From: Chroicocephalus ridibundus
Taxonomy: Eukaryota; Chordata; Aves; Charadriiformes; Laridae
Assembly (NCBI RefSeq): GCF_963924245.1
Contig: NC_086284.1
Span: forward strand, 108,003,904-108,067,903
DNA length: 64,000 bases
Direction: 5' to 3'
Shown here: positions 47,778-59,174 of the stretch, piece by piece
Numbering within the stretch: position 1 is the first letter of the stretch
Layout of the letters: each line of letters opens with the position of its first letter
The notes under the pieces: model-generated
Told to the model about the DNA's origin: nothing
Databases searched by the model: none
What the model saw: the letters and a program-made list of their open reading frames with translations, nothing else
Translations under genes and position numbers: made by a program

Positions 47778-50700
47778 TTCAGATGGTTATGGCCTTTTAA
47801 ATGTGCAAGTACTGAAATGCCCTGTGATAAACAGAATTTTGTTTTCATTTACAAGCCAACTACACATGAGCCATTGACTATTTATGTAGCTTTTTTCAAT
47901 TTACATTCCATACTATAATAGACCGTATCACTGGTCAAAGTGTTGCCTCTTTTTAGAAACATTTCATTTCTTATAGCAGGTATTTCTATAATATTTAGAG
48001 GAAAAGGGAGGGGAGTATTCATTGAACAATAGGATGGCAAAAATTTGGTCTCTTGGGTTGCAACTTTTGAGTTTGAATATGATGAAGTAACAATGAAAAA
48101 GACAAATGTATGAATTGTGTTATCAGCCTGGGGAACGGGTTGGTGAGAACCTGACCTGTTCTCTTCCAGAAAATTTATGGGAATAAATCCTATATAATTC
48201 TATAACTATCTAGAAACTGACTCTAGCTAGTGATAGGAAAAGTGCCTAAGAACAGTTAAGAAGAAATTTAAATGCTTAGATTGAGTTTACTGCTCTCTCC
48301 TCAGTTAAGAGAGGAGATAAACAATACCTAAGCAAATGAATTGGATGCCACTATGAAGGACTAGAAAAACTGAGGCACTGTAAGTTTGTATTTTTCCTAA
48401 CACATTTGGTACAATGTACCACGCTGTTCTATGTGCTTTGCCGATCTGTGACGTGCAAAATCTCATGCTATCAATAAATTAGAATTTGAATGATGAATCT
48501 AGATGGAACTACAATCTATGTTTCCTAATTGCGGACAGAAGCAAAAGTTCTTGCTATGGGAAAAATATTTCATTAATACCTATGATTCCGCTTCAAAAAG
48601 AGATGGACACAGCTGTACAGCTGGAGCAGAAATGAAACTAGAGAGCTATTCTGGAGGGTATTCCTGGATCCACATTCTGGATGTTACTTCTCATTTCCTC
48701 AAATGGAGAATGATTATGTGCCAATTTGGCACATGCTTCTTCCTCTTCTTTTCTAAATCGAGGGTTTTGGCCATTCCAGTGGATTGACAGAGCCAAGATA
48801 TTATCCACTTTCCACCTTTGCTGGTAACATTGCTCCCTTCAAATGGAATATTTATGTCTACTGCTGTTTATTGTTGTTTTGAATAATATACACCATACAC
48901 TTTTACACCTACACAAACTAAAAGAATGTCAGAGAGCACTTTTTTCATTTTATTTTTTTTAATGGAAATAAATAAAATATTTCAGCAAGAGTGCCTACAC
49001 TATCTTTCATAACTCCTGACAGAAACAACAGTAAAGTAAAAAGAAAGAACAATTATCATATACTATGTCACAGGCAAATTTTATCTGATCATGAGATAGC
49101 AGTCCACAGCATTATGATTGACATAGCCTGCTAATGATGCATTTTCTGGCACTTATGGTTTTCAAATCTAATTTTAACTTTTTAGTTGTTGATGGTGATA
49201 TTTAATAAGATTTTAAAATAAATCTAATTTAGCGCAGTCAGGAAGGACATTAAAACCACAAATATCTGTTAGGTGTTAAAGAATTAAAATTAAATGTTGT
49301 CCAAGATATTGTAATTCTTATTGATAAATTTTATTATAATCTGTTCTAACAACAGAACTGTAGAAGCCTTGTACCAGTAACCTAGTCACATATTTGACAC
49401 AATTTACTTAGTGAGTACATGAGAAGTTAATTAGCATGGCACTCAAGTTCAGTTACTTTTTACAACTATTTGTATCATTTTTCTTCATGTTAAACATTCT
49501 GTAGCCTCAGTTTCAGACTTCTCTGCACCTTTATTTAAACTTCAGGTCAAAGTAAGTTCTCCACTGACAACAAGCTAAATTTAAAAGTGCATGCATTAGA
49601 CAAACACCAGTTTCAATTTATGGTCACGGACAGCAGTAAGTTACTAAATCTAGGATCCTGGGTGTCATTGCTGTAGGACCTGGACAAATCCAAACCAGAA
49701 TTAGCATGACCTTTTATGAATTATTTCCTGGGGATGTTTTTCACATTATTTCCCATTTTGTCCTGCATGATTTAAATCAGAATTTTTTCCATGGTTTGTA
49801 TTCTGATAGAACTATGTTATCTATACTTGCCTTCTCCAATATCTAAAATACACGCATTTATTCCTTCTCTCCTTGCACCTTAAATTTATATTGAAAAAAA
49901 GAGTTGAAGCACTGAATAGCAGAAGAAAAAGAGGTCAATGAAATTACCATACAGACCTACCTACAAATTGCTACTATAATTAATTATTTTTCTGTATAAA
50001 TAACAAATACATGCTGTTTGGATGAAAAGCCAGTGCTACCTCTGCTCGTGAATGAATGAAAGACAGAATATATCCAGAACTGTAGCCAGTAATTCTTCTT
50101 CCTTACACACTAAAAGATGCTAAGGGATAGATTTATGACTTGAAGGTGGAGTAACTAGCGGCTTTCCAAATATTTTCCTTCTCATACCAGTCAAATGTGG
50201 TACCTTTGTTACTTGCCTGTGATATACACCTCCATACTAAAGCATTTACAGTATATTACTACTACCTGTTGTTAACTCCTAAACCAGTGGAAAACATAAT
50301 CGAGTGACAAGAAAGCAAAAAGTAGACTGTTTACTCATGAGCAGAAAGGAGCAGTATTTTCAGAATGAAGATGCTGTCAAATGGCATGCTTGTTCAGTGC
50401 TACATTTGAAGGATATGGCCTATGAAATGATGCTTAGTACAGATTTGATAACTGAATTACTCAGGTTTACTGATATTGTTTAGCAAGTAGAAATATTAAA
50501 GGAACTCAAGAAAGAACCTTAAAATAAAAAGTTCACTTTAACTAAAATAGACTCACATGTTGCTTTTCCTTGTAGACTGAAACTGATTCTGGAAAAAAAA
50601 ATAACAAACGTGTTTTTCTTCCAAGAAGATCTTGTCAAATCTAATTGACCAAATGACTTCTGAAGCCCAAATGAAATAAGAAAGAATAGGTTTGGTGTTT

Positions 50701-51272
50701 CAATGCTTCTCGTGGGTTTCAACGTGGTTTTAAAATTATTTTTCACTGCTTGAATTTGTAAGATTTTTTTTACCATGTTACTGATATTCATTTAATTTAG
50801 CTTTATTCCAAGATACTTATTTTAGACTAGGTTGATCTAAATTGGCTTGGTTTATGGTTTGATTTTCAAAAGTCTGTGGTTATGTAGAAGCTTTAAAAGC
50901 ATGTTCATGACAATGTGCTGCAAGTTAGGCATATGAATGAGTTACCAAGTCACACTTCAGAGGCAGATTTTCCAGAATATGCATACACAGCCATGGAACC
51001 AAAAGAAGCAATTATGGATGTGGCTGGTCACAAGAAAGCATAGTAGGTCATTTTCATCTGCAAACAAAGAGCACCAAATGAAAAAATATGACTGAAAAAT
51101 ATGAAAAATTAGAGGCATTTGGATATTGAGTCCAATATGAGAAGAAATGACATCTTAACATAGGGACTTAGTTAAAGAAGACGAATCTGAAGTCAGCAGA
51201 ACTCTGCTGGTGAAGGGACAGATTCTGAACCAATACAGCTTCATGGTTCCTTTCAAAATTTAGATTTATTAA

Positions 51273-51313
51273 TACTATTACTATTATTACTATTACTATT
51301 ACTATTGCTATTA
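51273..51313. repeat. (ACTATT)n microsatellite
   Basis: ACTATT and ATT units repeat with small irregularities and one G substitution near the right end. Confidence 0.85.
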
Positions 51314-52153
51314 GAAAAGGACTGCTGATTACTCATGTCCATGTCTCCAGACCATACTTAGCTGTCTGGAAAAATTATCACATTAAGTTGAGATGCATTA
51401 TAATATTTTTTCAATTTTATTGTCTTCCAGTGAACTTGTTCCCCTGAATGCTCTTTACTGATCAGGTTGTGCTGGATTATTTAAATAGTAGTAACTTTCT
51501 GTACCATGGTACCTTCTGAATATTGCTAATCTTTAGATTATTTTGGTTGGAATGCCATACATCTGGAATGCACTGCTTCTGTTTCTCTGTGTTCACCTTT
51601 TCTTGTCCTCCTTTGTACAAGTAATAGCTAAATAATTACAGAAAAAAAATTAATTTATTTGTGAAAGATAACATCTCTATTGCCTTCTCATCCAGATTTG
51701 AGGCAGATTGAGTTAATGAGACCTGCACTTCAGTCTTGTTTTTCTCTAGTGTATCTAAATGGTAAACGTAATAGATCTGTTTACATCCTTTCTTTTTTAG
51801 CAGTGGCTCACCTTTGACATATCTTTCAAATTACACCACTTGTCTGTTGCTGTTCATTTGGAAGCCTCATTTATTTTTAAAGCCATATTTTGACAGGTTT
51901 CTTGCTTTTAAAAGAATTAGCTGCATGAGAAATTGATCCACCTAACGTTCATTCTTGCACTCACTGGAATGCTTCTGTGACTGACAGGTAACATTGTATA
52001 GTTGTATTTTTTTTACTTGCTTTATGTTTCCTTCAGCTACTTAAAACAATTCCTCCTCCTGTCTAGACTAACAAGTGCTTTGGTCTTTGTAGTACTCACT
52101 TTGAGTGTAAGAGAGTAAGAGAATTTGGTTCGTGTTCTTGTTTTAACTGATCA

Positions 52154-52158
52154 GGTCA
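52154..52158. repeat. Left target-site duplication (GGTCA)
   Basis: GGTCA is repeated exactly at 52754-52758, directly outside the two ends of the LTR between them. A 5-bp duplication fits retroviral integration. Confidence 0.8.
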
Positions 52159-52753
52159 TGTTGTGGAACCTCACAAAACCAAGCCAGACTGACAAACTAA
52201 AAATGGGATTTATTTTTACAAAATGGTAACAAATCACACTAAGTTTACTCTAACTGAAACCGCTTTGAGACTCCAACAAATATTAACAATCCACAGGTTG
52301 AGAATGTTGCTCTGAATTTATTACTTATACAGCCGATTTAAGAATACTTAAGGTTTATGGTCGATTACCCAAAATGCGCAATCACTCACCTATAGGATGA
52401 AGGCTTTCAGTCTATACAGAAGATGAACTGTAGGTGGTGTCCCAACCCACAGCAGGAGTCCCTGACCCCAGGCCTTCGGCTCAGAGGGAGACCAGCTTAA
52501 AATGGTTCTCTTGTGGGGCTCCGTTTATGCCCAATTTGAATCTGACCTATGGTCGTACACCCCTCCCATTGGCCAAAGACCTCTTCTTCTCCACCTTTTG
52601 ACCAAAATGCGTACGTCCTGACCACCGCCTTGTGGACATAACAAGGACCGTGGAGGGAAGTTTTTGTGGGGTTTTGCCAAATCTTTGTTAGATTTTTCTG
52701 GGCTTTTGTCAGCTCTTTGTCAGGGCTGCGTTGGGGTGGGTGCATCTGCCACA
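52159..52753 (-). mobile_element. Solo LTR of an endogenous retrovirus, minus strand
   Basis: The 595-base element reads TGTTGTGGAACC at its left and ATCTGCCACA at its right end. On the minus strand it starts TGTGGCAGAT and ends GGTTCCACAACA, so it keeps TG...CA ends. Polarity follows from minus-strand signals in the expected order: a CCAAT box (ATTGG on plus at 52568-52572), a TATA-like CATAAA at 52524-52529, and polyadenylation signals AATAAA at 52317-52322 and 52209-52214. An identical pentamer GGTCA flanks both ends. No viral genes adjoin it. The family is different from the other LTRs here and I cannot name it. Confidence 0.87.
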
Positions 52754-52758
52754 GGTCA
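52754..52758. repeat. Right target-site duplication (GGTCA)
   Basis: Partner of 52154-52158. Confidence 0.8.
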
Positions 52759-55005
52759 GAAACTCAAAACTAGTATCTCACACATGGCAGATAAATTCCT
52801 TCGATAACAAAACAGTTTGGGCTGGAACATGGCTGCTTTTCTTCTCCATCTCTCTCCACTTTGCACCAAAGAATAAGAAAATAAAAGTCTATAGTAAAAG
52901 AAAGCTTGGATTGAGTCCTGAAAAAATCTCTCAGAATATGAGTACATTTTATAGCTGTAGTAGGTGTTCATAAAATGTCTTTCACAACTATAGAATGCAA
53001 GATATTTAGATTTCTTTGTCATTTGGTAATGTTCAGTTTAACCACTCTTTAAAAGCTGTGTTCCTTCAGGAAAAATCTGAGTTTTCTAAATAACCATACA
53101 GTTCCTGATTATCCAAGATTTTGGTGCAACTAATTAGGATGATGATAATGTTTTGAGGTGGGAAAAGAATCCCATAAAGATTGACCCATGAGTGACCCAT
53201 GAAGAGTCACTCATCAAGGAGTGCTGCTGGCTGAAAATTCACCTTATTTATCTTAAAAATATCCTGAGATTCTTTTCTTTTGTTTATTTTATTATGTTTC
53301 AGCTTTATCCCCCTTCACAGTTCCTGATTCCTGGTGGTACCAGAAACTAAAGAACTGAAAGCAGAACTGAAGCCCAGTTTGTTTTTACAAATCCAACCAT
53401 CTAAAATTAATGTAACAATTCTCACAAGGAAATATAATCCTCTCTTCCACTACAAAGCTGAACTTGTATATAAAGACCAATATGTATCTTTGAGTCACAT
53501 TACTCATGAGAGAAATTTTTAAATGTATAGAGATTACTGTCAAGATCATGGCCCAGACATAAATGATTCAAAAGGCCTATCAAGAAGATTAGGCTTTAGG
53601 TACCTCTTTAAACAGCTTTCATCATTTCCTCTGAGCCCTTAAAATTTAGTAGTCATTAATTTGAAGAAATCTGTTAATTCTTATGTCTCACAAAGCTTAG
53701 GTGCTCTAAACAGAACATATTGCCAATTAGTAACTGTAGAGAAACATTGCAACACACACACAAAAGGAAAAAAAAAAAGTCCTTTTCCATTTACTTTATA
53801 CAGAACTCTATGACTAATGTTACTGAGATTACCTAGAGCTATCCAAAACAGGGGGCAAAAAATAAACAATCCCATCTTCTTTCACTGGCAGAATTGATTT
53901 CCCATTTATTTTCTGGAAAACTAACTTTCTCCTACAAATTGCCTTTCAACAACTACCTTGGCCCACTAGGATTTCTTCTATGGCCTGCAATTACATATTT
54001 TTAACTCTGCTCCCTGTGTTCTCTGTTCAGGATTTCTGGCAAACATTACAAACTCACAGCCAAATGGATCAGAGTTTCATAAATATGGAAAGCAAATACA
54101 TTGTACAACCACAGATATGTGGCTTTCATACACTGGCATATTTTTACATCTCTTTTTGTCATTTGGAAATCTTACTCTGCTTATCTGCTGAGGTTTACAG
54201 AAACTGGCAGCTGATTTGGGAATCCTCACTTCTGCTGTAGTTAAAAGAGTTTTAAAGGAGGCCAGTAGGGGCTAAAGTGCCAAGATCTGTTTCACTTCAC
54301 AACTAAACCACTTCAAAGATGAAAGAGATTTATCAAGAAATAATTGTTCTAATACAGAACTAAAGATTGACAAGACAATTACGAGTGTCTAGCTTCACTT
54401 TCTGCAGCCTACAGGATGCTTGTTTTCATGGAGTTATTCCTGCATTGAGCCAATATATTTGTCTAAAAAATTGTGCTAAATAGAAGCAATCTTGTAGGTA
54501 AGTTTTGTCTTGATCTGAGGATATAAAAAATATTTAGACATTTCCAGTGTTTAGTTTCTCCATTCCTCTTGTTTTTAAATCAGCTATCTTTTTTTTTGTT
54601 CTTTTCCCACCCGCCCCAGCCCCACAGCCATACCCACACCCATTTAAATCTCTCTCTGTTGAACTTCAGCATCATTACTCAGTGTTTTTTTTCTGGAAGA
54701 CATTTTGGTACTTAGATCAAAACACTTCCCAATATTTTTTTGGTTATTCTAAGCTAATTGAAAACTCTCTAAAGACTTTTCTTCCAGATTTCAAATAACT
54801 AACTTAGCTCTTTTAACATTCATCACAATTTCTAGTCCCTTCTCAAGTTTACACATACCAAAACCACACACTTTATTCCTGTGTCAGCCAAACACTATTA
54901 TGGAGTAAACTGATTGGTCTTGCCTAGTTAATTGCTCTTTTTCATAGTATAAACAAATCTCATGCACAACGCTTTATTGCAGCATCACACAAAGAACTTA
55001 TATTG

Positions 55006-55018
55006 ATATATATATATA
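55006..55018. repeat. Short (TA)n repeat
   Basis: Alternating TA followed by CACAT. Simple sequence. Confidence 0.75.
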
Positions 55019-57935
55019 CACATATTCACTGTTTTCAGAGATCAGTTACAGAAATATTGATTTATATGATGTGCTCTTGTTTTATAAGGATAGTCCTCAC
55101 ATCTTGTTCATAGGTGTATAACTTTTTATTTTGTCTAAAATTCTACATCAAAATCTCTTGTATTTGACAATGTTTTCACACTGAAAGTTGCTTCATGATA
55201 TCTGTCAGTAATTAATACTTGATTGAAGAAACATGGACTCTACTAACATTTTTTTGTTTACACTTTAGCTCAGGAACATTAATCAATCACGAAATTAGAT
55301 TCTTTCACAAAATCTAGTTTCCAACTAGGCAAATATATTCCATTTCTTTACTTCATTACTAATTGACTCCTAAAATCAAAGTAAGTACTAGGTCAACTTT
55401 GACAGCCCTTTTGAATTCATCAGTACAAAGTATTTCAGGTTCCTGATTTTCAAAAACTGTTCTTACTTTGACGACCCATACTTTTATGAAGGTTTTTGTG
55501 TTCCTAAAGGTGAAATCAAGAATTTACTTTGTTTTCCAAAGTTCTTTGGTACCTTTGGCTCCTCTTGTTTTAATTCTTTACAAGTCTAGATATAAAAAAA
55601 AAATAAACCTATTTAAGTGCCCTTATTTATTTAAATGGTTTGGAAAGAAGCTAATCATCTCCACTTGGCTTGGAGACCAATATTTTGATTTCTACTTTTT
55701 TACTAACTTCATTGGTTAGCATGTTATCAAAGAGGGAAATTATGACTTCCTATCATTCAGTTTTGGATGTGGTTTCATATGACAGTATGAAAACCCAACA
55801 AAATTCCTATTCTATAAAGTATATTTTATAAAATTAAGTATATTTGCATTAATGTGTGCATTTTTAGCACTTTTGAATCTGCTGAAAAATGCAGAAAGAG
55901 ATGTGGCTCCTTTTGAGACAATGGAAGTGATAATGTTGAAGTGTGAACTAACATGAAACTTTGTGATGCATCTGTGCATCAACAACTAAAATACATGAAA
56001 ATAAGATATATTTTTTCAAAGTTTTAAGTGCCTCTGTTAAACTTTGTGATTACAATTACTCGGAAAATTGAGAAGCCCTCCTACTTGTGTATCATAAAGC
56101 ACCTATTTTACAATTGTATGATGTGCTGCTTATGTTTTAAAGAGAGCATGAAAATGGATTTGCTCAGTGCGTATACGGTCATCAGTTGCAACACCCTACT
56201 TTGCTATCCTAGTCTTTTCCACGAAATATGTGAAGAAAGAAGAGAAAAACATCCACGAGAAATTAGTCAGAAAAATCATCTGTGTTGACATATTTTTGAA
56301 TCTTGTTAAGTTAACCAAGTTTTGAAAAGGCTGCAAGTGAAATATTGCTGATAATATTTATAACTCAGTTTCCCAGTGCCGCCAAGGCTAATTGAAAATC
56401 AGGGGCTGGAGGGTGAGGGCAGAGCCCTGCCAGTGCCTGGGTTGACCCTGTCTTCCACTTTGGGGCAGCCCCCATCCCTCCTCTTTCAGTGTATGTCTAG
56501 TGACACATTGTTGCTGTCATCTGTATTTACCAAGTTGAACACAAAAGCAAGTACAAAATGTTTTGTAGTACAGTCGAATGTACTTTAGTACACAGAATAG
56601 TATTTCCTCATCTATTATAATAAAAATACCTCAAAATTACATAGAATATTCTACTATTTTGCAATCATAAGCATTTTGAAATAAACTAAAGAAACAGAAA
56701 CACAATCCTCTATATTCTTTATAGTTACTTAATATTCCTTCTTTGTAATTCTCAATGTGTTCCTGTTAAGCTAATTGAAAAAATATGAGATTCCTTCTGT
56801 AGGAAAAGTGACACTTCTAAACGCCTGTGGATTGCAGCTAAACTCAACTAAACACAATGTAGTTTAATGACACAGCAGGTGCATCAAATTACTAAGTAGA
56901 CTTTATCTTTTGTCATTTGAACTGAGCCCATTACTATGGACAGCAGTGATATGGTGACGTAACAAGCACAATCAAAAGCACATTAAAAGCACTGAAAGTA
57001 AATGATGCATATTCTGCAATTGTAGCAACCAAGGACTATGTAGCAGTTGCAATACAATGTGGTTACAGTGGACAGACTGGTGAATAGTTTTATTTGTTGT
57101 CATTTGCAGAAGAATGAGTACAATCCAAGCTTTTGGTCAAGCATCTGCAACTATAGCTTTTTGAAAATATGCGATGTTAAATGTATCTTGTTTAAATGGA
57201 CCTGCTACATGAGTTTTTATTAAAAATGTTATTTGTGGAACTGACCCCATGTCCTCTTAATTCCCTTTTAACAGACTCTATTTACTAATTTAAGAAGATA
57301 CTTTTCTTACACTGCTCGTATTATCTACAAATAGATTTATTTTCTCTTTTAATCTTTAATTTCTGTGCTCTCTATTCTTTTCTGTGCCCTCTATTCTTTC
57401 CTGTATGCACTCATGGCTCTACTACCTTTCTCCTGCTAGGAATTTCCATACACGTCACTTCTGATTTCAGGCTCAAAAACATTTTTAAATACCATATTCA
57501 GAACTATACTGGTCCTACTGGCTATCTTCCTCTATAGCTAGCAAATAATAGTTTACATGATTTATCTCTTAATAGATTAGTTTTATACTCTGAGTCCTGG
57601 AATTTACATTCAAAAATGGGAGTGATTTTTTTGGAGACCTGGAAAAAAAAAAAAATGGAAGAGCTCCTGAGTGATCTATTTCACATTAGGCACTGAACTA
57701 TTTCTGCAATATCCTAGATTTAGGGAAGCACAAAGATACTGAAATGATTCTGCGTCTGCATTGCTCATGCTATCTCTCCGAGAAAAGCAGCTAAAAATCT
57801 CACTCGAGCACAGATCTTTCGTGAACGAAATAAGAATTGCTATGAATAAAAAATGTTTGTGATAGAGATGGACTGATAGCCTAAAGTATGAAAGGAATGT
57901 TTGATCTATATATTTCATAACACAAAAACAAGGGT

Positions 57936-57976
57936 GGAAATCCTACCTCACTGAAATCAATGGCAAAACTCTCATA
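57936..57976. repeat. Possible relic of an ancient amniote repeat
   Basis: GAAATCAATGGCAAAACTC fits the recurring phrase GAAGTCAATGGCAAAACTCC of very old interspersed repeats in reptile and bird genomes, and AAATCCTACC(T)CACT before it also fits. This is a memory-based match over about 40 bases. Confidence 0.35.
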
Positions 57977-58348
57977 TTACTTAAATAGCTAGGTTTTCAC
58001 CTGAAAGACCTGCAAGGAGGGAAGAATGATGTGCTTAGGTTCTTTTTTGGGGGCACTGTAAAAATACAGCCAGTAATTTCCCAGTAACGTTTTTCACATA
58101 TGTCCTTGCTGCAGGGCTAGCATTTGACTGAATCTGAGAAGACAGGAGTTCGTTCAGTTTGCAGTTGAATGGGAGGTGTGTAGCCTCATGCCTTTTAAAG
58201 ATAGAAAATACTCAGACCCATTTGCATCCTGGAGAGCTTTACCGACTTATTCATGTGTTAATCACAAGCTCTTTGATGTAAAAACTCTGTGGTTATGACT
58301 CATTTCTGACAGCTCTATTCCAACAGATTTTCTCTATTCTCACTTCAG

Positions 58349-58631
58349 TTTCAGGCTCTTTTAGAGTCCATGCCTTCAGCTCCAAAAACTTCATCTTTAT
58401 CTGTACGGAGGAAGCTGGTATCTCAGTCGTCTTCTGTTCCAGGACCAGGAAAGATGCAGAAGTAGTTCTAAAAATCTTTTGCTTTCATTAGCTCTTGAAG
58501 ATCCATGGTGCGTCTTACATGATGCTCTGTCACAGCTGCAAAAGGAATATGGCAGGTTCCAGGACACCAGGCCCAGAGAACCATCAGTGAGTGAAGTTAA
58601 CCATCAGTTACTTTTTTCAGATCAATCATAG
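58349..58631 (+). other. Two overlapping open segments of protein-like character (uncertain)
   Basis: A pyrimidine-rich stretch ending CTCACTTCAG precedes 58349. From there one frame runs 38 codons to a TAG at 58463-58465, ending SVPGPGKMQK with a serine-rich middle. In the next frame an 88-codon segment (58365-58631, no ATG) includes LALEDPWCVLHDALSQLQ. I recognise neither. One could be a last exon, but no paired donor or upstream exon is identified, and frames of this length occur by chance. Confidence 0.12.
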
Positions 58632-58785
58632 AAATGAAACAACAAACCCAAAATCCAGAACATGAATTAAGAGGTGCTGGGAACAGGACATCTGTGGGAA
58701 AAAAAAACCATACATGGTCAAAAAAAGTTATCTCAGTTATGCAGCCATGTTAGAACATCAAGACATTTTCTCTAGTCCCTTTTTC

Positions 58786-58790
58786 TTTTC
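58786..58790. repeat. Left target-site duplication (TTTTC)
   Basis: TTTTC is repeated exactly at 59170-59174, directly outside the LTR. The left side lies in a TTTTCTTTTC tract, so the match is slightly less telling than a mixed sequence. Confidence 0.75.
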
Positions 58791-59066
58791 TGTAGGAATG
58801 TGTCTGAGAGAAAATGGTCACGTGAGCCAGCCTCCCTACTATGAGAGATTAGATTAAGGGCAAAACAGGTGGTAGAAGATGGAATTAGTACATGGGAAAA
58901 ACGGGGACTGAGAAGGTAGAAAACATGTTGTGCTAATGACTAAGCAATTTACTATGTGAATTCTTGTAACCAATCTGATATGTGAATGAACTGCATGGAC
59001 AGTGCGTGAACAGAGACTGTAAGCCAATCATATAGCTGCCGCTAGCGCGTGCTCTTATTGCCTGTC

Positions 59067-59074
59067 TATATATA
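59067..59074 (+). promoter_or_regulatory. TATA box of the short LTR
   Basis: TATATATA lies 39 bases downstream of the CCAAT box and 16 bases before the polyadenylation signal. This order is typical of an LTR with a short R region. Confidence 0.65.
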
Positions 59075-59089
59075 CTCTGTGAAAACTTG

Positions 59090-59095
59090 AATAAA
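59090..59095 (+). terminator. Polyadenylation signal of the short LTR
   Basis: AATAAA is followed by the GC-richer U5. It would direct 3' processing of transcripts started in an upstream LTR or read through from elsewhere. Confidence 0.65.
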
Positions 59096-59169
59096 GGGAG
59101 AACGATCATACTCATATTGAGATTCCATCGTTACTCCGGGTCCGTCTCCCACTCCGACGTCCTCCGACA

Positions 59170-59174
59170 TTTTC
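59170..59174. repeat. Right target-site duplication (TTTTC)
   Basis: Partner of 58786-58790. Confidence 0.75.

Larger units (their letters stand above)
41422..52153. other. Long AT-rich stretch with no recognised gene
   Basis: About 10.7 kb. Several short minus-strand open frames cluster at 42098-42920. There is an 18-base A run at 47760-47777 and an (ACTATT)n microsatellite at 51273-51313. The 120-codon frame at 46209-46571 is rich in hydrophobic residues from T-rich DNA and matches nothing. No mobile element with clear ends is seen. Confidence 0.6.
52759..58785. other. AT-rich DNA with no confirmed gene
   Basis: Contains a (TA)n run at 55006-55018, a GC-richer patch at about 56370-56480, a possible ancient repeat relic at 57936-57976 and a pair of unrecognised open segments at 58349-58631. 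Nothing else can be named. Confidence 0.6.
58791..59169 (+). mobile_element. Short solo LTR (379 bp), CpG-containing, probably ERVK-like
   Basis: The element runs from TGTAGGAATG to CCTCCGACA. The seven terminal bases form an inverted repeat with one mismatch (TGTAGGA against TGTCGGA). A 5-bp duplication TTTTC flanks it. A CCAAT box lies at 59024-59028, TATATATA at 59067-59074 and AATAAA at 59090-59095, followed by a U5 rich in CpG (TCCGGGTCCGTCTCCCACTC). The compact R and the short length fit alpha- or betaretrovirus-like bird ERVs. CpG sites are still plentiful, so decay is limited and the insertion is probably fairly young. No viral genes adjoin it. Confidence 0.88.
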
